Positions 41,205 to 43,622 of a DNA stretch of 43,622 nt are shown piece by piece (the stretch's first letter is position 1; each line of letters begins with the position of its first letter). Position numbers and translations under genes: made by a program. Where the stretch lies: assembly GCA_020436125.1 (NCBI GenBank), contig JAGQYK010000026.1, positions 1 to 43,622 of the forward strand, written 5' to 3'. The notes under the pieces were generated by a model. It saw only the letters and a program-made list of their open reading frames with translations, did not search any database and was not told the origin of the DNA. Source of the stretch: Cyclobacteriaceae bacterium. Lineage in GTDB: Bacteria; Bacteroidota; Bacteroidia; Cytophagales; Cyclobacteriaceae.

Positions 41205-41318
41205 ATCATGGTCAATTCCTTTTTGAAGTCATGAGTAGGTAGCAAATTTTGAACCCTACGTTTCATCGGTTAATTAAGCGGCCTACAGAGGGTTGTTTTT
41301 TGCTCTGTTTTTATTCTC

Positions 41319-41326
41319 TAGCTTTG
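41319..41326 (+). promoter_or_regulatory. Promoter -7 box of the small beta-barrel gene
   Basis: TAGCTTTG is a perfect TAnnTTTG match, with TTTG at 41299-41302 sixteen bases upstream and the start codon 19 bases downstream. This is the best-formed Bacteroidota promoter seen in the window. Confidence 0.6.
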
Positions 41327-41345
41327 CAAAAAAAATCATCACGAT

Positions 41346-41936
41346 ATGAAAAAACTTATTTTAGCTGTCATTGCGGTAATGGGAGTCACCGCTTCTTATG
41401 CTCAGTTTAACCAAGGAAGCATTTTGATTGGAGGGAAGACCAATCTGTCCGGTTCTTTCAATACCAGTAAAACCAAGACAGGAAGCACTACCACTACCAA
41501 TGGAAAATTCTCTACTTTTTCCATTGAACCTCAGGCGGCCTATTTTGTAATTGATCATTTGGCGGTGGGTACAGGCCTTTCTATTAGTACTTCATCCTCA
41601 AAGGCGGATGGGTCTTCAGATAAATTTACCTCTACCAGCTTGTCTTTAACCCCTCTTGTAAGGTATTACTTTGATAACATATACGTTCAAGGGTCTTTTC
41701 AGGTGGGATCCAATAAAACCAAAAATACCTTTAACGGTAGCACCACAGAATCGACTACTAACCTTGGAGGATGGTCATTGATGGGAGGATATGCCTATTT
41801 TATCAGCGATGCCATCTCTTTGGAGCCGCAGTTAGGCTATTCACATACCACACGAAAATCAAAGGGATCGGACACGAAGCAAATTAATTCAGGAATCGTA
41901 ATTGGCATTGGCCTTTATGCTTACCTGAATAGGTAA
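41346..41936 (+). CDS. Small outer-membrane beta-barrel protein
   Basis: The 196-aa product has a signal peptide (MKKLILAVIAVMGVTASYA) and a body of alternating amphipathic strands with aromatic girdles (FSIEPQAAYFVIDHLAVGTG, SLTPLVRYYFDNIYVQGSF, LGGWSLMGGYAYFISDAIS, LEPQLGYSHTTRKS) ending in a strand with YAYLNR. It fits the eight-stranded OmpW/OprF-like porin families of Bacteroidota. The Ser/Thr-rich loops (41450-41510 and 41600-41640) would face outside. Function unknown. Confidence 0.85.
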   Translation: MKKLILAVIAVMGVTASYAQFNQGSILIGGKTNLSGSFNTSKTKTGSTTTTNGKFSTFSIEPQAAYFVIDHLAVGTGLSISTSSSKADGSSDKFTSTSLSLTPLVRYYFDNIYVQGSFQVGSNKTKNTFNGSTTESTTNLGGWSLMGGYAYFISDAISLEPQLGYSHTTRKSKGSDTKQINSGIVIGIGLYAYLNR

Positions 41937-41952
41937 TTGATTTACTCATTAG

Positions 41953-41977
41953 CCCGTTGGTAGTCTCTGCCAGCGGG
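41953..41977 (+). terminator. Probable terminator after the beta-barrel gene
   Basis: CCCGTTGG (41953-41960) pairs with CCAGCGGG (41970-41977), one pair being G-U, around nine bases. The following TATATT is a weak T-run, so the call is moderate. Confidence 0.5.
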
Positions 41978-42196
41978 TATATTCTACTTCATATTGATTG
42001 TGGGGTATTTCTCACCAATAGTTTAGGTTTTTGGGATCTACTACAGCTCATCCCAGAAAAACGCTATTCATCTCCGTTAATATCACTTCGTGTAATAGGC
42101 AACAACCAAAAAGATGGCTAGCCAGTTATTATACATGTGAATTAAGCTGGCCAGTTTAAGACATTTTACTAATGTTTTACTTAATAAATTAAGGTC

Positions 42197-42547
42197 ATGA
42201 AGAAGCTTATGTTGGTTGCAGCCGTTTGGCTGATGTCTGCGGGATTAATTTTTGCGCAGAGTGGAAATGGAATGGAGAAAATGAAGACAGTGAATCAGGA
42301 TGAGGTTCCTGCTGTAGTACAGTTTTCTCTTCAAAACGAATTTGATTTGGCTCCAGATGCAGGAACCTGGTTACTTAGATACTCCAAGGCGGCCACGGGT
42401 GTAGGAACGCCAGTTCGTTTAAAACCAATCGCTTACATATTCCATCAAAAGAAAGATGGCAACAAGATTGAAATCCAGTACAGTCCAAGTGGTGCCTTTC
42501 AACGCTCCAGAGGAATAGAAAAGCCCAGTGAAACACAGAGCAAATAG
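42197..42547 (+). CDS. Small secreted hypothetical protein
   Basis: The 116-aa product has a signal peptide (MKKLMLVAAVWLMSAGLIFAQ). The mature part (MKTVNQDEVPAVVQFSLQNEF, GTWLLRYSKAAT, RLKPIAYIFHQKKDGNKIEIQYSPSG) resembles the small PepSY-like or DUF-type periplasmic domains in which short strands flank a helix, but I cannot assign a family. A clear terminator follows. Confidence 0.7.
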   Translation: MKKLMLVAAVWLMSAGLIFAQSGNGMEKMKTVNQDEVPAVVQFSLQNEFDLAPDAGTWLLRYSKAATGVGTPVRLKPIAYIFHQKKDGNKIEIQYSPSGAFQRSRGIEKPSETQSK

Positions 42548-42575
42548 GCTAGTCTTTTCAGAGGCATTTGTTAAC

Positions 42576-42613
42576 AAAAGTAAAGGTGCAGGGTGCGTCT
42601 TTACTTTTTTTTT
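42576..42613 (+). terminator. Intrinsic terminator after the small secreted protein
   Basis: AAAAGTAAAG (42576-42585) and CTTTACTTTT (42599-42608) are exact inverted repeats with a 13-base loop, followed by a run of nine T (42605-42613). Confidence 0.88.
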
Positions 42614-42722
42614 GCCCTCTAGATACGCGTGTCGTGAGCGCTATCTATACCAATCTCATTTTCTAATGAAGATTAATTCTCTATTTTAGAGCAGCCGTTA
42701 AGTTTTTACTAAATATTAAATA

Positions 42723-43622
42723 ATGAATAGAATCGTAAAGTCATTCTTTGTGCTGCTTTTGATGGCACAAGTATCGTTTGCTCAACAAAGCGAAACCGTT
42801 AATAAAATTGTAGCAGAGGGTACTGATAACTCACAGTTAGAAAATCTTGCGCACCAGCTGATGGATGTGATAGGCCCAAGGCTGGTAGGAACACCGCAGA
42901 TGAAGGCAGCGAATGACTGGGCAGTAGCGAAATACAAGTCGTGGGGAATAGAAGCAAAGAACGAGGAGTGGGGAAAGTGGCGCGGATGGGAGCGCGGTAT
43001 TACACATATTGATTTGGTTTCGCCAAGGGTAGTAACACTACAAGGCATGCAATTGGCGTGGAGCCCTGCAACACCCAAAAACGGAACGACAGCTGCTACC
43101 ATTACCTTGCCTACAGTAAGGGATTCAATAGCCTTTAAAAATTGGTTGCCCAATGTAAAGGGAAAGTTTGTGTTGGTATCTATGCCACAACCTACTGGTA
43201 GACCTGATTACAACTGGGAAGAGTTTGCTACAGAGGAATCCTTTGCCAAAATGAAAAAGCAAAGGGATGAGTTGACAGAACAATGGGACACCAATTTGGA
43301 TAATATGGGGCAAGGGCGCGGTCTTAATAAGGCGCTTGAGAAAGCAGGTGCAGTAGGCATTGTTCAGTCCCGATGGTCAAAAGGTTTTGGTGCTAATAAA
43401 ATCTTCAGTGCTAATACCGAGAAAATTCCTGTCGTTGATGTATCGTTGGAAGATTACGGACTGTTGTACCGTATGACGGAAAAAGGGGATAAGCCAGTGA
43501 TTAAAGTGTTGGCACAATCTAAAGATTTAGGTATAGTACCTACTTTCAATACCATTGCGACTATTCCTGGTAAAGAACTGCCAAACGAATACATTGTACT
43601 TTCTGCCCATTTTGATTCATGG
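42723..43622 (+). CDS. M28-type zinc metallopeptidase, secreted (partial, N-terminal 300 codons)
   Basis: The frame is open from ATG 42723 to the end of the window. It starts with a signal peptide (MNRIVKSFFVLLLMAQVSFAQ), then NLAHQLMDVIGPRLVGTPQMKAANDWAVAKYKSWGIEA, which is the standard opening of bacterial M28 aminopeptidases, a PA-like insert (GKFVLVSMPQP, AGAVGIVQSRW, IPVVDVSLEDYG), and reaches the first zinc histidine in IVLSAHFDSW at the very end. Metal ligands beyond this are outside the window. The enzyme would remove N-terminal residues from peptides in the periplasm. Confidence 0.92.
   Translation, partial: MNRIVKSFFVLLLMAQVSFAQQSETVNKIVAEGTDNSQLENLAHQLMDVIGPRLVGTPQMKAANDWAVAKYKSWGIEAKNEEWGKWRGWERGITHIDLVSPRVVTLQGMQLAWSPATPKNGTTAATITLPTVRDSIAFKNWLPNVKGKFVLVSMPQPTGRPDYNWEEFATEESFAKMKKQRDELTEQWDTNLDNMGQGRGLNKALEKAGAVGIVQSRWSKGFGANKIFSANTEKIPVVDVSLEDYGLLYRMTEKGDKPVIKVLAQSKDLGIVPTFNTIATIPGKELPNEYIVLSAHFDSW

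Noticed and set aside
1-43622. A defence island, prophage or biosynthetic gene cluster
   Set aside because: No integrase, transposase, restriction, toxin-antitoxin, phage structural, NRPS/PKS or terpene genes were recognised; the region is mostly scattered metabolic and envelope genes.

Overview
The window looks like a chromosomal segment of a Bacteroidota bacterium, most likely Cytophagales-like. This rests on the gene repertoire (DUF2911, PD40/OmpA protein, GyrI-like and DinB proteins, alpha/beta hydrolase-OsmC fusion, Asp-box secreted protein, CBS-tailed GCS2 protein), the near absence of Shine-Dalgarno sequences, TAnnTTTG-type promoter elements, and dispersed palindromic repeats of the 'GTCATTGCGAA...GAAGCAATC' type. 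No rRNA, tRNA, transposase, integrase or CRISPR array was seen. The taxonomic call is an inference.

Layout. 1-6.5 kb: the tail of an unrecognised gene, a nested palindromic repeat, a FadI-like thiolase, a small alpha/beta hydrolase, an ankyrin-type secreted protein, a membrane protein, a GyrI-like protein, a RidA-family protein, a DUF819 membrane protein and a Crp/Fnr regulator. 6.5-10 kb: a DinB protein; then a 0.5 kb gap holding a strongly structured transcript candidate (extended Shine-Dalgarno, 21-codon ORF, several hairpins, intrinsic terminator) followed by a REP/MITE-like element; then a CDGSH iron-sulfur protein with a Cys-containing partner, and an amidohydrolase-DUF2911 pair. 10-17.5 kb: a tightly packed S9 peptidase / NTF2-like lipoprotein / methyltransferase operon, an SRPBCC protein, a large OmpA/PD40/TPR protein and a hydrolase-OsmC fusion. 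17.6-21.9 kb: an operon of a secreted YD-repeat-like protein, a cytochrome c lipoprotein and a two-subunit molybdenum hydroxylase of isoquinoline 1-oxidoreductase type. 22-26.6 kb: a PadR regulator with an ABC permease and a near-perfect operator palindrome, a GNAT, an FMN reductase and a SemiSWEET. 26.6-35.4 kb: a 1037-aa Asp-box protein, a translationally coupled pair (GCS2-CBS fusion plus aspartoacylase-like deacylase), and a 766-aa acyl-CoA dehydrogenase/oxidase-like enzyme.

35.4-37.2 kb is the most unusual stretch: a G/T-rich 149-bp tandem duplication open in all six reading frames, a hairpin that abuts the start codon of an orphan 247-aa gene, a strong terminator, and a decayed gene remnant. 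37.2-43.6 kb holds small secreted proteins, a GNAT broken by a frameshift, an SDR, a second DinB protein, a small beta-barrel protein and the first 300 codons of an M28 metallopeptidase that runs off the window.

How genes work together. Three linked groups stand out: the molybdenum hydroxylase with its own cytochrome c (periplasmic oxidation with electrons passed to haem), PadR with its permease (probable autoregulated efflux or envelope-stress unit lacking a local ATPase), and the GCS2-CBS/aspartoacylase pair (amide-bond formation next to amide-bond hydrolysis). No single large defence or biosynthetic system is evident. The best candidates for something undescribed are the structured RNA near 7.25-7.50 kb and the repeat/hairpin/orphan-gene unit at 35.5-36.7 kb.
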